Source: Vampirovibrio sp.
GTDB lineage: Bacteria; Cyanobacteriota; Vampirovibrionia; Vampirovibrionales; JAJTHC01
Assembly: GCA_024998755.1 (NCBI GenBank)
Contig: JACEUU010000003.1
Coordinates: 744,001 to 808,000, forward strand
Direction of reading: 5' to 3'
DNA: 64,000 nucleotides
The translations under genes and the position numbers were made by a program. Under the pieces are notes generated by a model. The model saw only the letters and a list, made by a program, of their open reading frames with translations, was not told where the DNA came from and ran no database searches. Shown in pieces: positions 52,063 to 62,132 of the stretch. How positions within the stretch are numbered: the stretch's first letter is position 1; the number at the start of each line of letters is the position of its first letter.

Positions 52063-54012
52063 TTATAGTTGTTCAGCAAAATCAGGGTTCAACGGTAATT
52101 CAAAGCCAAAAATAGACCCAATACCTTCTTTGGAATGAACAAACACCGTGCCTTCATGGTGTTTTTCAATGGTTATTTTCACTAAATGAAGTCCTAACCC
52201 AGTACCCTTAACCGTATGTACCTTGTTTTCAACCCTGTAAAACCGATCAAAAATTCGAGGGATATGTTCCGCAGGAATACCCAAACCATTGTCTTCAACC
52301 GAAAGTATTAACCCATGTCCATTAGTAGACACTTCAGCCTTCACCTTAATTCTACCCCCTTCAGGGGTGTACTTAATCGCGTTAGATAGTAAGTTGCGCA
52401 ATACTCGCTCAATCGCATCTGCATTAATATAGACGTGGGGCAAGTTAGATTCTAAAGCTGTTGTTAAGGTCAAGTTTTTCTTTTCCGCCAATACCCGTAT
52501 AGATTGCACCGTTAGGTTAACAATCGGGGCAATATCTTGCCATTCTCGGTCTAAAGCCACACCGCCTTCATCTAAGCGTGAAAAATCTAAAATATCATTC
52601 ACCAAACGTTTAAGCCGTTCTGTTTCAACATAAACGGTTTCCATAAATTCTTGAAACGTATCGGCATCCAATTCATTGCGGTGAAAATAGAGGGTATCTA
52701 CATAGCTTTTAACCGTGGTAACAGGGGTACGCAGTTCATGCGAAACGTTAGAAATAAAATCTGTTTTTAGCTTGTCTACTTCTCGTTCTTTGGTAATATC
52801 GTGCATAATCATCACAAAGCCTAGGTGGTTATAGCCAGAATCTCGAATAGGCGAAAGCAATAATCGCACAGATTTTTCAGGCAAGCTGAGCAAATGGGAA
52901 AAGGGAGCATTGCCTTGGGTAGAAAGCAGTTTACCCGTAGCTAAATCATGCTGATAAGCTTCAAATGCTTTTAACACGGGCTGAAACAAGCGTTCAGCTT
53001 CCGCCGTTTCAGAAATATAGTCTTCCAGTTCCGTGCCTAAAAAAGCTTGAGGATGTTCAATAGCCAGCATTTCTGTGGCGGTATCGTTCAAAATAACCAC
53101 TCGGTTTTGGTCGTCGCAAACCAACACACCATCTGCAATAGAAAGTAAAACAGCTTCTAGTTTATTGCGTTCAAAGGTGAGCGATTCTATATTTTGATTT
53201 TCGTATACCTTGAGCCGATTAGACATATCGTTAAAAGCAAACGCCAACTGCTGTACTTGACCCCACAATTCTTGGGCAGAAATTTGAAACCCAAATTCCC
53301 CTGAAGAAACCTTCCGAACGCCATCTACCAAAACTTTCAGGTGTTTTGTCCAGATGTAGCTAATGCAAAACGTAAACAGCAAAGCAAACAGCCAAGCCCC
53401 AATAAACGGTAAAATTAAAAAATATTTGGTAGAAGTAATTAACCCTGCCCGAATACCGCCGGTTAGTTTAACGTGAACCATGCCTAAAGGTTTAGTGCCT
53501 TGCCGAATGGCAGCAGTATAATCTGAAATTAAGACACCCTTGGGAAGCCCCGAACGCATTTCTACATAAACTTCTTGTCCGCTGGCATCATAAAATTCAA
53601 TGGCGGCTACATCAGGGGTTGATTCTAACACGGCATGAGCGAGGCGTTTGAGCTGGGTTTTTAATAACTGCCCACTGTTGTTAGAACTACTCAATGCCAA
53701 TTGCCCTTGCCCCGCAACGGTTTGGGCTAGTACTCTGCCGGTTTCGTCGTATTTCGCATCAATTTGGTTGGCGTAATAGGTGAAGATAAAAAAGCCAATC
53801 CCGCACATAATAGCGGTTAAAACAAAGACCACGCCAAATAGCAATTTACTTTCGGCGGAAAGTTGCCAAAATTTTTGAGACGTCTTTGCGTTACGGTGGG
53901 CTGCCGAAGTAGCAGGCAACGTTGTAGCTACCGATGAGGGGGAAGCCGTTTGGTTGTTGTTGGTGGTAGACGTTCTGAACTCTAAGGCGAGCATGGTAAT
54001 GGGGTTTTCCAT
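52063..54012 (-). CDS. Membrane sensor histidine kinase, HAMP-PAS type
   Basis: A 649-residue kinase. Membrane helix one is at about 56-80, a periplasmic sensor region at about 80-198, helix two at about 200-224, then HAMP (LKVLVDGVRKVSSGEFG), a PAS domain (LLSIADGVLVCDDQNRVVIL) and a HisKA domain with FISNVSHELRTPVTTVKSYV. The ATP domain has the N box LLSNAIKYTPEGG, VEDNGLGIP and GTGLGLHLVK. Domain order matches cyanobacterial Hik33/NblS/DspA stress kinases and PhoR-type kinases; the exact orthology is not established. No response regulator is adjacent. Confidence 0.94.
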   Translation of the reverse strand: MENPITMLALEFRTSTTNNNQTASPSSVATTLPATSAAHRNAKTSQKFWQLSAESKLLFGVVFVLTAIMCGIGFFIFTYYANQIDAKYDETGRVLAQTVAGQGQLALSSSNNSGQLLKTQLKRLAHAVLESTPDVAAIEFYDASGQEVYVEMRSGLPKGVLISDYTAAIRQGTKPLGMVHVKLTGGIRAGLITSTKYFLILPFIGAWLFALLFTFCISYIWTKHLKVLVDGVRKVSSGEFGFQISAQELWGQVQQLAFAFNDMSNRLKVYENQNIESLTFERNKLEAVLLSIADGVLVCDDQNRVVILNDTATEMLAIEHPQAFLGTELEDYISETAEAERLFQPVLKAFEAYQHDLATGKLLSTQGNAPFSHLLSLPEKSVRLLLSPIRDSGYNHLGFVMIMHDITKEREVDKLKTDFISNVSHELRTPVTTVKSYVDTLYFHRNELDADTFQEFMETVYVETERLKRLVNDILDFSRLDEGGVALDREWQDIAPIVNLTVQSIRVLAEKKNLTLTTALESNLPHVYINADAIERVLRNLLSNAIKYTPEGGRIKVKAEVSTNGHGLILSVEDNGLGIPAEHIPRIFDRFYRVENKVHTVKGTGLGLHLVKITIEKHHEGTVFVHSKEGIGSIFGFELPLNPDFAEQL

Positions 54013-54181
54013 TAGTATCTAGGTAATTCTAAATACTTTTAGTATAACAGACGCTCTAAAAAAAGTCTTTTTTGTGATTCTAGTCTTCTTTGCTTAGTGC
54101 GAAGGGTGGGCATTTTTGCTATAGTAGAAGCAAAGTCGTTTGTATAACATAGTTAATTTGTTTAGATTAGAGACTACCACC

Positions 54182-55144
54182 ATGAAATATAAAGATTATT
54201 ACGCCGTTTTGGGCGTGCCACGTTCCGCCAACGCCAAAGAAATTAAATCTGCCTTTCGTAAAAAAGCCAAAGAATATCACCCGGATTTAAACCCCCAAAA
54301 CGCCGATAAATTCAAAGATTTAAACGAAGCCTTCGAAGTATTGGGCGATGAACAAAAACGTAAACGCTACGATACCCTAGGAGCTAACTGGCAGGATGGG
54401 GCTAATTTTGACCCTCGGCAAGCAGCAGGCATGGGCGGTTTTAACGTAGAAGATTTATTCTCCGGTTTTGGCGGAGGGGCTTCTAGTGGCTTTGGTGGCA
54501 CTGATTTTTTTGAATCGTTGTTTGGGGCACACCAGCGGTCATCCGCTAGCACTGCTAGGCAACAGTATGCCAGCCAACAGCAGGCACAACCTCGGGAAAA
54601 TAAAGCCCAGTTAGATACCGAACAGTTAATTTACATTCAATTGGAAGACGTTTTAACGGGCGTGGAACGAAGCTTGTATATTGCTCATAGAAAAGAAGAA
54701 GTTTCGTTTAAAGTACCCAAAGGTATTGAACCGAATCAACGCATTCGGTTAAAAAGCTATGGCAAGGAAAGTAGCAGGCAAAAAGGCGTGTTTGGAGATT
54801 TGTACTTGAAGGTGGTTTATCAGGAACATTCGGTTTTTCAAGTAAAGCCTCATTCCCACAACTTATATTGTGAATTAGCCTGCCCACCATGGGGGTTTGT
54901 ATTGGGAACAACGCTAAAAATAAAAACCCTCAGTGGCGATGCTTTTGAGCTGACTCTTGCCGCCAATAGTTTGGTTGATAAAAAATTACGGATTAAGGGG
55001 CATGGTTTGCCCATTACCAAGCCTAAAGCAGGTGAAACGGCTACCATGGGCGATTTAATCGTTCAGCTAAAAGTAGTGTTGCCTGAAACGCCAACCAAAG
55101 CCCAAGTAGCAGCTTACGAAGCACTCCGTAAGGCGGAAGTGTAA
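54182..55144 (+). CDS. DnaJ-family co-chaperone (CbpA-like, no zinc finger)
   Basis: The J-domain is intact at residues 1-70 ([20 protein letters not shown], with HPD in EYHPDLN). A Gly/Phe-rich linker ([14 protein letters not shown]) and a Gln-rich stretch follow. The two C-terminal substrate-binding folds are present ([15 protein letters not shown], then [15 protein letters not shown], then [12 protein letters not shown]). The Cys-rich zinc domain is absent, as in CbpA. It stimulates DnaK. The ATG at 54182 is preferred because MKYKDYY is the usual DnaJ start; the longer reading begins at 54140. Confidence 0.93.
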   Translation: MKYKDYYAVLGVPRSANAKEIKSAFRKKAKEYHPDLNPQNADKFKDLNEAFEVLGDEQKRKRYDTLGANWQDGANFDPRQAAGMGGFNVEDLFSGFGGGASSGFGGTDFFESLFGAHQRSSASTARQQYASQQQAQPRENKAQLDTEQLIYIQLEDVLTGVERSLYIAHRKEEVSFKVPKGIEPNQRIRLKSYGKESSRQKGVFGDLYLKVVYQEHSVFQVKPHSHNLYCELACPPWGFVLGTTLKIKTLSGDAFELTLAANSLVDKKLRIKGHGLPITKPKAGETATMGDLIVQLKVVLPETPTKAQVAAYEALRKAEV

Positions 55145-55237
55145 CACCAGCGTAACATTCTTACAAAGTCCTTGCATTGGCGTTTCTTTTAACCCATAAT
55201 AACAAAGTGGTTAGGAAAAAAACTAACACACCGTTAT

Positions 55238-55311
<74 letters not shown>

Positions 55312-55331
55312 AATAATTAAAAAATTAGTTT

Positions 55332-55363
55332 AAAGGGGCTTCTTTACATAAGAAGCCCCTTTT
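55332..55363 (+). terminator. Terminator of tRNA-fMet
   Basis: Arms AAAGGGGCTTCTT and AAGAAGCCCCTTT with a 5-base loop, followed by T-rich sequence, 21 bases after the tRNA. Confidence 0.9.
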
Positions 55364-55601
55364 CTTGACAGATCTTACTTATTCTGTTATAAAGTTTTTA
55401 CTACAATAAGGTTACTTTTCTGCTTTCTAATACCTTCTTTCTTAAAAGTCTTCCTATTTCAGTGTTCTTTACGTTTAATACTATGTAGTAGTTAATTTAT
55501 AAGTGGTGTTCTGTTTGCTAACCTAATTAAGTATTAGGTAATTTTTTAACGTATTTCAACAATAACAATATATAATATTGCAACATCAGGAAACTTAATT
55601 T

Positions 55602-56186
55602 ATGATGATGGCGCCCGCCCCCATTCCTCCAAGACAAAGCGATTTTTATAACGTTGTGTGTAATGGCACATGGTTAAATCGGTCTCAGTTTTCGCAAGCC
55701 CAAGCAGAGTTTAAAGCAACCGAGAACATATTTCAAACCGAACAACTAACGCAAAAAAACAAAGATTGGTTTCAGCAACAATCTGTAGCCAGTGAAAACC
55801 CTTTTGCTACAGCTTTTTCAGCTAATAGGGCAGGTGTAGCTAATGCAGTGGCGTTACCGCCCACAGTGCCTCAAGCTTCACCCTTTGTAGATGAAGCCCG
55901 AGGCTTCTATTCTAAACTGGCTGAAAATATGGCTCAAATTCGTTCGGGGCTTTCTTTAGCCTTAATTAAAACAGTAGAAATGCCCAAAATAATGACGCAA
56001 GGCTTTATGGCACTATTTGCGGTTGCTTTCTTGTCTGGCAAAAAAGAACTAACGACTTCTACAGGTAAGGCGAAAACTGAAGACCAAGAAGCCATTATGA
56101 AAGTAGCGGATGACCAAAGAGAAAATTCTAAAATCTTCAATACCAACGTAGTTAAAGCAACGACTGGCGGGGCTTCAGCTCAGTAG
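55602..56186 (+). CDS. Protein of unknown function with a tandem-ATG start
   Basis: A 194-residue protein opening with three tandem ATG codons. The N-terminal part is polar (APAPIPPRQSDFYNVVC, then Gln-rich helices). One hydrophobic stretch lies at about residue 127-145 (IMTQGFMALFAVAFLSGK), and the tail is charged. No family is recognised. A good ribosome site is not seen. It resembles the 24193 and 30897 products in general build only. Confidence 0.7.
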   Translation: MMMAPAPIPPRQSDFYNVVCNGTWLNRSQFSQAQAEFKATENIFQTEQLTQKNKDWFQQQSVASENPFATAFSANRAGVANAVALPPTVPQASPFVDEARGFYSKLAENMAQIRSGLSLALIKTVEMPKIMTQGFMALFAVAFLSGKKELTTSTGKAKTEDQEAIMKVADDQRENSKIFNTNVVKATTGGASAQ

Positions 56187-56223
56187 TACCAATTTAATTT
56201 TTGAAAAGAGTATTACCCGTTAG

Positions 56224-58626
56224 TTATATTGGGCTGGGTGTATTAAAGGGAACAGCTTGATTTACAGGGTCTGTTATTTGCATGGGATAGAACCCCCCAT
56301 TGGCTGCTGGTTCTTCCATTGCTGGAATAGCTGATGGATTTGGATTGGTTGAGCCTGCTTGTTTGGCGGTAGCCGTTACAGGGCGGAAAATACGGGCTTT
56401 ATCATACGAAATTTCGGTTTCCCCTGCTGTAGGGTAGAAGCTAACACCCCAAGACGTAATTTTGTACAACGCATCATAGCCCAAGGTAAATTTCAAATGC
56501 TTCGGGCCAACGGTGGCATAAACCATGTTGCCTACCACTGATTTTTCATTGGCGTTTTCTTTTTGAATGTTAAAAATTTGCCTTGCCCCAAGCATGACAT
56601 AAGGGCCTAAGCGTAAGGCATTGTTGGTGGTAACCGTTTGTTTACCTAAAAAGAAGCTATCAAACACAAAGGGGGAATTCCCGCCGACACGCCCAATGCT
56701 GTAGTCTGTTTGAGACATAAAAATATTTTTATAAAACAGGTTAAGGGTAGGTCCTGCCCGTAACACGGTTAAATTATCGCCAGTGGTATAGAAGGCATTT
56801 GAAAATTGAGCCGCCGCACCAATTTCAGCGAAATTGCCAATTTTAACCAGTGGGCGTTGGTTACGCACTACCACTTGGGTCATCCATCTGCCAGCCGTGT
56901 AAGGGTCTGAAGGGCGAGGTGGTTGAATAAACCGAGCTTGGCTGTTAAACGGGAAAAAGTCATCTTTAAAAACACCCACGCCATTGGCAATAATACCGCC
57001 AAACAACTTACCTCCCCCAAACCAGTGGTTGTGTTGGGCTTGGAATGAATAGCTAGGGCGTTCTGGTATTAGGTAGTTTGTGCCAGAAATAGTATTTTGA
57101 CTAGCTAATAAACTAACACCTTGAATGGGCAATTTGTATTTTGCCCGAAATACGTTGTAGTTGTTAGCTGATGTTCTACCTGCCAAGATGGATAAATTTT
57201 GTGAATTATACATGCCTAACAAACCAGCACCTACCACGCCTTGTTTGGTTTCAAGCGTATTGTCGCCACGTTTTAGCCCATCGCCATAAGTTAGCATGGG
57301 GGAAAGTTTTAACGCCCCACGCCCCACTTTGAAATCAAACCCTGGTGAAATGTAAGCCCCCCCTAAATCTCGGTTATAACCAAAATCAGGCCCTAAATAA
57401 TCAATACGGCTAGTGGTTTGGTCTTGCCCTAAATCAATACCCGGTAAGGCAAACACTTTTTTGTTTTTATAAGTTACCCGTGGCGATTTTAAATCAATGG
57501 TTTGGTATTGGTCTGCGTGCTGAATAATTTCAACTTTCTTAACGCTTAGCTTGAAGTTATCATCGTCTCTAGCCAGTGCGTCGGCGGTGGGGTCTAACAG
57601 TTTATCGTATTTTGCGTATGATTTAATGAGGGTTTGCGTTTCAAGCACTTTGGCATCTAACTTGCTGTCATCATCTACAAATTCAAATACGCGTTTGGTG
57701 TTTAGTAAGTGGGGTACAAAACCGCTTCTAACAACCACCCCTCTGGCAGGGTCTCCGCCCACAAAGGCAATGGTGCGTCTGTTGCCGCTTCCTAGGCTAT
57801 CGGTTAAAGCAGACCGATTAAGCAACAATTTACCTTTGTTAAATTCGATATAATCTTTGGAAACCAACCCTGTAGTACCCGTCATTCTTACCACGCCCAA
57901 CTTGGCGTTGGGTTCATTTATCAAGGCACATTGCCGAGATAAATCAATGCGAGCGAATGTACCGTAAGTAGGTTGCCCATCTTTAATCATTTCCACATTC
58001 TGTTCGGCAATGAGCAGTTGCTTATCGGGAATATAGGTCATTTTCAACGCCCGAAGTTCGGTGTTTTCTTCGCTAACAACCACAGAAACGTTGCCTGTAG
58101 CCACATAAGCCTTCAGGGCATCGTCATAAACTAATTTATCGCTGGAAATATCGACAATTTTTTCAGGGGCTGCGGGTGCAACAGGCTCAAGTTTTTTTTT
58201 AGTCGGTTCAGGTGAAGCGTCTGCTTCAGGGGTTGTGGTTTCCGTTGCTGTAACAGGGGCAGAAGAAGGTGCTGGTTTGCTGGCTTCTTTTTTCGCCTGT
58301 TTTACCTGTTTTTTAGTTTCTTTTTTAGTGGCATTTATGGGGGCTTCGGGGCTTAAGGGGGCTAGTTGCACTGGCACAATTGCTTCAACCGCAGTGGTTT
58401 CTGGTTGTGGCGATGAAATTTCGGTTAAGCCTTCAGGCACGGTGCTAGTAGGTTCAGCCGTTGGAGTAGATTCTACGGCTTTTCCAATAGCCGTTACAGG
58501 TTTTTTATGGCGAAAAATACTGGCTTCTGCGGCTGGGGCGAACTGCCACAACAGAGCAAAAACAACGATACCACTTAAAATGGTAGAATTTGTTTTTTTA
58601 ATAGATTGTGAACCTGTGTGAAGCAA
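56224..58626 (-). CDS. LptD/OstA-like outer-membrane protein
   Basis: An 800-residue exported protein. A signal peptide (KKTNSTILSGIVVFALLWQF then PAAEA) is followed by a Pro/Thr/Lys-rich linker (about 50-155). An OstA/LptA-like beta region comes next (VDISSDKLVYDDALKAYVAT, then GNVSVVVSEENTELRALKM). The last 450 residues look like a beta-barrel with alternating strands (YGDGLKRGDNTLETKQGVVG, YVMLGARQIFNIQ, KFTLGYDALYKITSWGVSF). This fits the LptD-like proteins of cyanobacteria, which insert lipopolysaccharide. The start is TTG; no ATG fits before the signal peptide. Confidence 0.8.
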   Translation of the reverse strand: MLHTGSQSIKKTNSTILSGIVVFALLWQFAPAAEASIFRHKKPVTAIGKAVESTPTAEPTSTVPEGLTEISSPQPETTAVEAIVPVQLAPLSPEAPINATKKETKKQVKQAKKEASKPAPSSAPVTATETTTPEADASPEPTKKKLEPVAPAAPEKIVDISSDKLVYDDALKAYVATGNVSVVVSEENTELRALKMTYIPDKQLLIAEQNVEMIKDGQPTYGTFARIDLSRQCALINEPNAKLGVVRMTGTTGLVSKDYIEFNKGKLLLNRSALTDSLGSGNRRTIAFVGGDPARGVVVRSGFVPHLLNTKRVFEFVDDDSKLDAKVLETQTLIKSYAKYDKLLDPTADALARDDDNFKLSVKKVEIIQHADQYQTIDLKSPRVTYKNKKVFALPGIDLGQDQTTSRIDYLGPDFGYNRDLGGAYISPGFDFKVGRGALKLSPMLTYGDGLKRGDNTLETKQGVVGAGLLGMYNSQNLSILAGRTSANNYNVFRAKYKLPIQGVSLLASQNTISGTNYLIPERPSYSFQAQHNHWFGGGKLFGGIIANGVGVFKDDFFPFNSQARFIQPPRPSDPYTAGRWMTQVVVRNQRPLVKIGNFAEIGAAAQFSNAFYTTGDNLTVLRAGPTLNLFYKNIFMSQTDYSIGRVGGNSPFVFDSFFLGKQTVTTNNALRLGPYVMLGARQIFNIQKENANEKSVVGNMVYATVGPKHLKFTLGYDALYKITSWGVSFYPTAGETEISYDKARIFRPVTATAKQAGSTNPNPSAIPAMEEPAANGGFYPMQITDPVNQAVPFNTPSPI

Positions 58627-58874
58627 GGGGTTAATGCCTACTTTCCAGCATGAAAATTGAGTTATTACCTGTCTATTTTAGTACAAAAACAATAAAACGC
58701 CAAACCCTTTTACCTGTTTTTAAAAAGAATACGCAATTTAACCGATGCAATTGTTTTTATTAAAATAAGCATTCTTATTACACCTTACCAAACCCAATAT
58801 CCCCCCCACCTATTAAAACTTATAAACAAGACCCCCTTAAGAGTTTAAATATAGAGAGAAAAGAGAATTTCATA

Positions 58875-60227
58875 ATGATGATGACTACCATAGATAAAAG
58901 TGCTATTTTAGCTAGAATAGCTGGCGATAAACGCCAAGTAGGTGCCAAAATTGCCAAAGAATTGGAATCCGTCGAAATTGTTATTTCCGACAAGAAGAAT
59001 GATAAAAACGTGATTGAACGCCACAAGGATGAAAACGGTAAAACCACCATTACCTTGTACGAACAAAATATTGGCACCAAAAATAAAGAAGCGATTGTCG
59101 CCTATTATCTTTCTTTAGAAGGCACAAAAATGCTGATAGCGGAAAAATCTACCATTGACGAAACGAAGTTAAAAACCAATGCAGAAAATTTGATTGCTGC
59201 CAATGAAGTAGCTTTTGGCATTGTAAACGCCACAGAGACTTCGGAAGAAGCTAAAGCCCAATTGTTAGCTATTCGTAAAGATATTGATAATGAAGTAGGT
59301 AAATTAAAAGAAAAAGGTGAACTAACTACTGGTAATTCAGATGCCGTTGAAGCCCTAGCAACCCAAGGCATTACTGGTTTAGATAGCGTTGAAGCCCGAG
59401 CCAAAAAGCTGAATGGTACTGAAGAAAAAAATGAGACTAAAACTGAAGAAAACAGCGATAGTAATACCGAAACCGAAACCGAAGCCGATGCCGAAAGTTC
59501 TGCTTCAAGTCAGTCTTCTGCGAAGAGTAGTGCCAAGTCTTCCTCCGCTTCTTCCTCCACCATTACAACACCTCGCTCAACACTCCAAAAAGATACTACC
59601 ACTACCATCACAAAACCAAGAGCCACACTTGTTGGCGATGAGGATACTGCCTCTTTCACCACCGATAATGAATTGGTCGATGCGGGTAACGGAACAACAA
59701 TAACGAGAAAAGAAGCGAGGACTGTTTTAAAAGCTAAAATGCCGACCATGACAGATGAGCAAATTAATGTCTTAGTCGGTCAGCTAACCACGGTTTCAGC
59801 TACGGGCGTAGCGAATTCTGCAGATATGTTTAATATTGGTGGTACGTTAATGACGAAATTACAAGCCACTGCTAAAATTCTTGCTGAACTACCCACTGCC
59901 AAGCCTGAAGATATTGACACTTTCTTAAAGCCTTATAAAGTAGCAAGCGGTGCTACTGCCAATGCGTTAGGAAGTAATTCGTTAGCAGGTATTTTAAACC
60001 CACTACCCACTACATCACCTTATGGCATTTCAAGCTTCCCTTCTTTAACAAATACAGGCTACAACCCTACTATAACAGGTGTTCAACCACGCAGTGTGTT
60101 TAATAATACCCCCTATACTTATACAAACCCTTCCGTGTTTTCCAACCTATTACAACCCACTGGCCTAGGCTTGGGTACTATGACTGGTAGAACCCCTAGT
60201 GGGCTACCTATCGTCAAAGCAAGTTAA
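58875..60227 (+). CDS. Ser/Thr-rich protein of unknown function with a tandem-ATG start
   Basis: A 450-residue protein starting with three tandem ATG codons. Residues 1-170 look globular and helical (SAILARIAGDKRQVGAKIAK, then IGTKNKEAIVAYYLSLEGTK). A very low-complexity Glu/Ser/Thr region (about 185-260) follows. A helical part (KMPTMTDEQINVLVGQLTTV) and a Pro/Thr/Asn/Gly-rich tail complete it. No signal peptide is seen. No family is recognised. Confidence 0.75.
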   Translation: MMMTTIDKSAILARIAGDKRQVGAKIAKELESVEIVISDKKNDKNVIERHKDENGKTTITLYEQNIGTKNKEAIVAYYLSLEGTKMLIAEKSTIDETKLKTNAENLIAANEVAFGIVNATETSEEAKAQLLAIRKDIDNEVGKLKEKGELTTGNSDAVEALATQGITGLDSVEARAKKLNGTEEKNETKTEENSDSNTETETEADAESSASSQSSAKSSAKSSSASSSTITTPRSTLQKDTTTTITKPRATLVGDEDTASFTTDNELVDAGNGTTITRKEARTVLKAKMPTMTDEQINVLVGQLTTVSATGVANSADMFNIGGTLMTKLQATAKILAELPTAKPEDIDTFLKPYKVASGATANALGSNSLAGILNPLPTTSPYGISSFPSLTNTGYNPTITGVQPRSVFNNTPYTYTNPSVFSNLLQPTGLGLGTMTGRTPSGLPIVKAS

Positions 60228-60409
60228 TCACAATTTTACTTTCTAATGGGTCTAATTTTAATCTCTAACTCAAGCTGGAAGCTAGTATCTCTTTACTCAG
60301 AAGAGAAAACGCTTCCGTTTTTTTATGCTTAGGGTTATTTCGATGGTATGATGAAGCCATCTGTTATTCCCTTTTCTATCGTTTGTTAAAGGTGGTTCAA
60401 TCGTTTTTT

Positions 60410-61441
60410 ATGATGCCTAATAATGCCCCTATCATTACCCCAAACCCTATCAAAGGGAAGCCGTTTTCCCGCACATCCGAAGCCTCAGCCTATCAGCTAC
60501 AAGTGCCAATTTTTTCGGAAATCGCTAATGAGCATGGGCGGGTAGAAGCAGGCTACATTCTTAAATTAATTGATGTTGCGGGGTGCATCCCCTCTAAACG
60601 ACACTTAGGTCCTGATTTTGACCCTGTTACGGCTTCACTGGACCGTATGGATTTTTACGCCCCTGTGAACCCGTGGGAAATTTGTGTTTTAGATGCCAAG
60701 ATGACCCGCGTTTGGAAAACCAGTATGGAAACTAGAGTGGTTGTAACGGCGTGGGATTTCCGTACTGGTGATATTCGACTAATAGCAACGGCTTACTTGG
60801 TAACAGTGGGTCTTAAAAATGGGGGTGCTGAAAAAATTAGTGTGGATGAAATGCCCCTATTACAAGCCATTACCCCCGAAGATAAAATGCTGCAACATTC
60901 GGCGGATGTACGAAAGCAATACCGTTCGTTTGAATTAACCCGCACCCGTTTTATTGCCTTGGTAGAAGAGGAAGATGCCCCCATTATAACTGAGGCTATT
61001 ATGACCTTTAAGGAAGGAAATGGGTTGGCACGATTGGTGTTTGGTGGTGTTATTTTATCGCAAATTTATACCACTGCTCTGCAAGCGGCTATTGCTCATG
61101 TGGGCGACAACCATGTGGTGTGTGCTAGGCAGGACAGAATGGACTTTTTGGAACCTACCCATATTGGTGAAACTTTGCGAGCGAAGGCTCAAATCACGAA
61201 AACGTGGCATTCTAGCATGGAAGTACAGGTGGAATGTGAAGCCATTAGTCAGACAGGCGAAATCAGAGTGGTTGCTACTACTTATTTTGTGTTTGTTCGG
61301 TTAGATGCTACAACTGGTGAACCTACTACCGTTACCCCATGGCTACCTAAAACCCCTCGGCAAACGGAACGCGAAAAAATGGCGATTGCTCGGCGTAGGT
61401 TACGCGAAGACGAAGCCGCCCATTTTAGCATGAGTTTGTAA
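60410..61441 (+). CDS. Double hotdog-domain acyl-CoA thioesterase
   Basis: A 343-residue protein with two tandem hotdog domains of the YciA/BFIT type. Domain one has HGRVEAGYILKLIDVAGCIP, LDRMDFYAPVNPWEICVLDA and WKTSMETRVVV; domain two repeats the pattern as ARLVFGGVILSQIYTTALQA, QDRMDFLEPTHIGETLRAKA and WHSSMEVQVEC. It would hydrolyse acyl-CoA. The start ATG at 60410 is itself a tandem pair, preceded by AAAGGTGG. An upstream TTG at 60383 is possible. Confidence 0.88.
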   Translation: MMPNNAPIITPNPIKGKPFSRTSEASAYQLQVPIFSEIANEHGRVEAGYILKLIDVAGCIPSKRHLGPDFDPVTASLDRMDFYAPVNPWEICVLDAKMTRVWKTSMETRVVVTAWDFRTGDIRLIATAYLVTVGLKNGGAEKISVDEMPLLQAITPEDKMLQHSADVRKQYRSFELTRTRFIALVEEEDAPIITEAIMTFKEGNGLARLVFGGVILSQIYTTALQAAIAHVGDNHVVCARQDRMDFLEPTHIGETLRAKAQITKTWHSSMEVQVECEAISQTGEIRVVATTYFVFVRLDATTGEPTTVTPWLPKTPRQTEREKMAIARRRLREDEAAHFSMSL

Positions 61442-61505
61442 CGCTTTTCAAACGAAAGTCATCCTAATAGTTGACAAACGTTATGTATTAGAGGACAATA
61501 AAAAA

Positions 61506-61781
61506 GTGGAAATCCGATTAACTAAATTCGCCCAAAAACAATTCAGAAAAGCACCTAGCCTTATTCAAGATAAACTAGAAGATTGGATGTTACTCATCGA
61601 AGCCGAGGGGCTAGACTTTGCACGAACCTTAAAAGGGTATCACGATGAACCATTACAGGGTAATCGAAAAGGACAGCGATCTATTCGGCTCAATCGTCAA
61701 TGGCGTGCAATTTATGAAGAACTAACAGGTACAATTGTTGAAATACAGGAGATTACCCCCCATGATTACAGAGTTCGATGA
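61506..61781 (+). CDS. RelE/HigB-type toxin
   Basis: A 91-residue protein starting at GTG, with AGGA 9 bases upstream. EIRLTKFAQKQFRKAPSLIQ, then GYHDEPLQGNRKGQRSIRLN and RQWRAIYEEL fit the ParE/RelE fold, closest to HigB-like toxins, which cleave ribosome-bound mRNA. The antitoxin gene overlaps its 3' end by 20 bases. The toxin-first order is typical of higBA. Confidence 0.87.
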   Translation: MEIRLTKFAQKQFRKAPSLIQDKLEDWMLLIEAEGLDFARTLKGYHDEPLQGNRKGQRSIRLNRQWRAIYEELTGTIVEIQEITPHDYRVR

Positions 61782-62112
61782 TGGTAGTATGCTGGCAAGA
61801 GATTTCTTGAAATCATTAGGAAGGCCGGAGCCCACAACGGGTAGAGTTATGCGTTCTTGGCGGAAATGCGAAGAATTGACGCTGGAAACGGTCGCCAAAC
61901 AATTAGGCATCAGTAAACAACTGCTTTCCGCCTATGAACGAGACGAAAAACGCCCTAGTATTCAACGGCTAATGGAAATTTGTCAGATTATTGGGATGGA
62001 CCCCGCAATGATTTTGCATTTCCGTATTAAAGACGAAATTCGAGGCTTCGGCTACGAACTGAAACAAATTGTGCTAGAACCTATTCAACCCAAAACCGAC
62101 AAAGCGTCTTAA
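61762..62112 (+). CDS. XRE-family antitoxin of the HigBA-type pair
   Basis: A 116-residue protein from ATG 61762 with GGAG 11 bases upstream. The helix-turn-helix is clear: TLETVAKQLGISKQLLSAYE, then KRPSIQRLMEICQIIGM. The N-terminal 35 residues precede the HTH, and the tail could bind the toxin. It should repress the operon and neutralise the RelE-type toxin. A frame to 61735 exists but adds sequence that overlaps the toxin. Confidence 0.87.
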   Translation: MITEFDDGSMLARDFLKSLGRPEPTTGRVMRSWRKCEELTLETVAKQLGISKQLLSAYERDEKRPSIQRLMEICQIIGMDPAMILHFRIKDEIRGFGYELKQIVLEPIQPKTDKAS

Positions 62113-62132
62113 TTGCAGAAGGAACAAAACAG

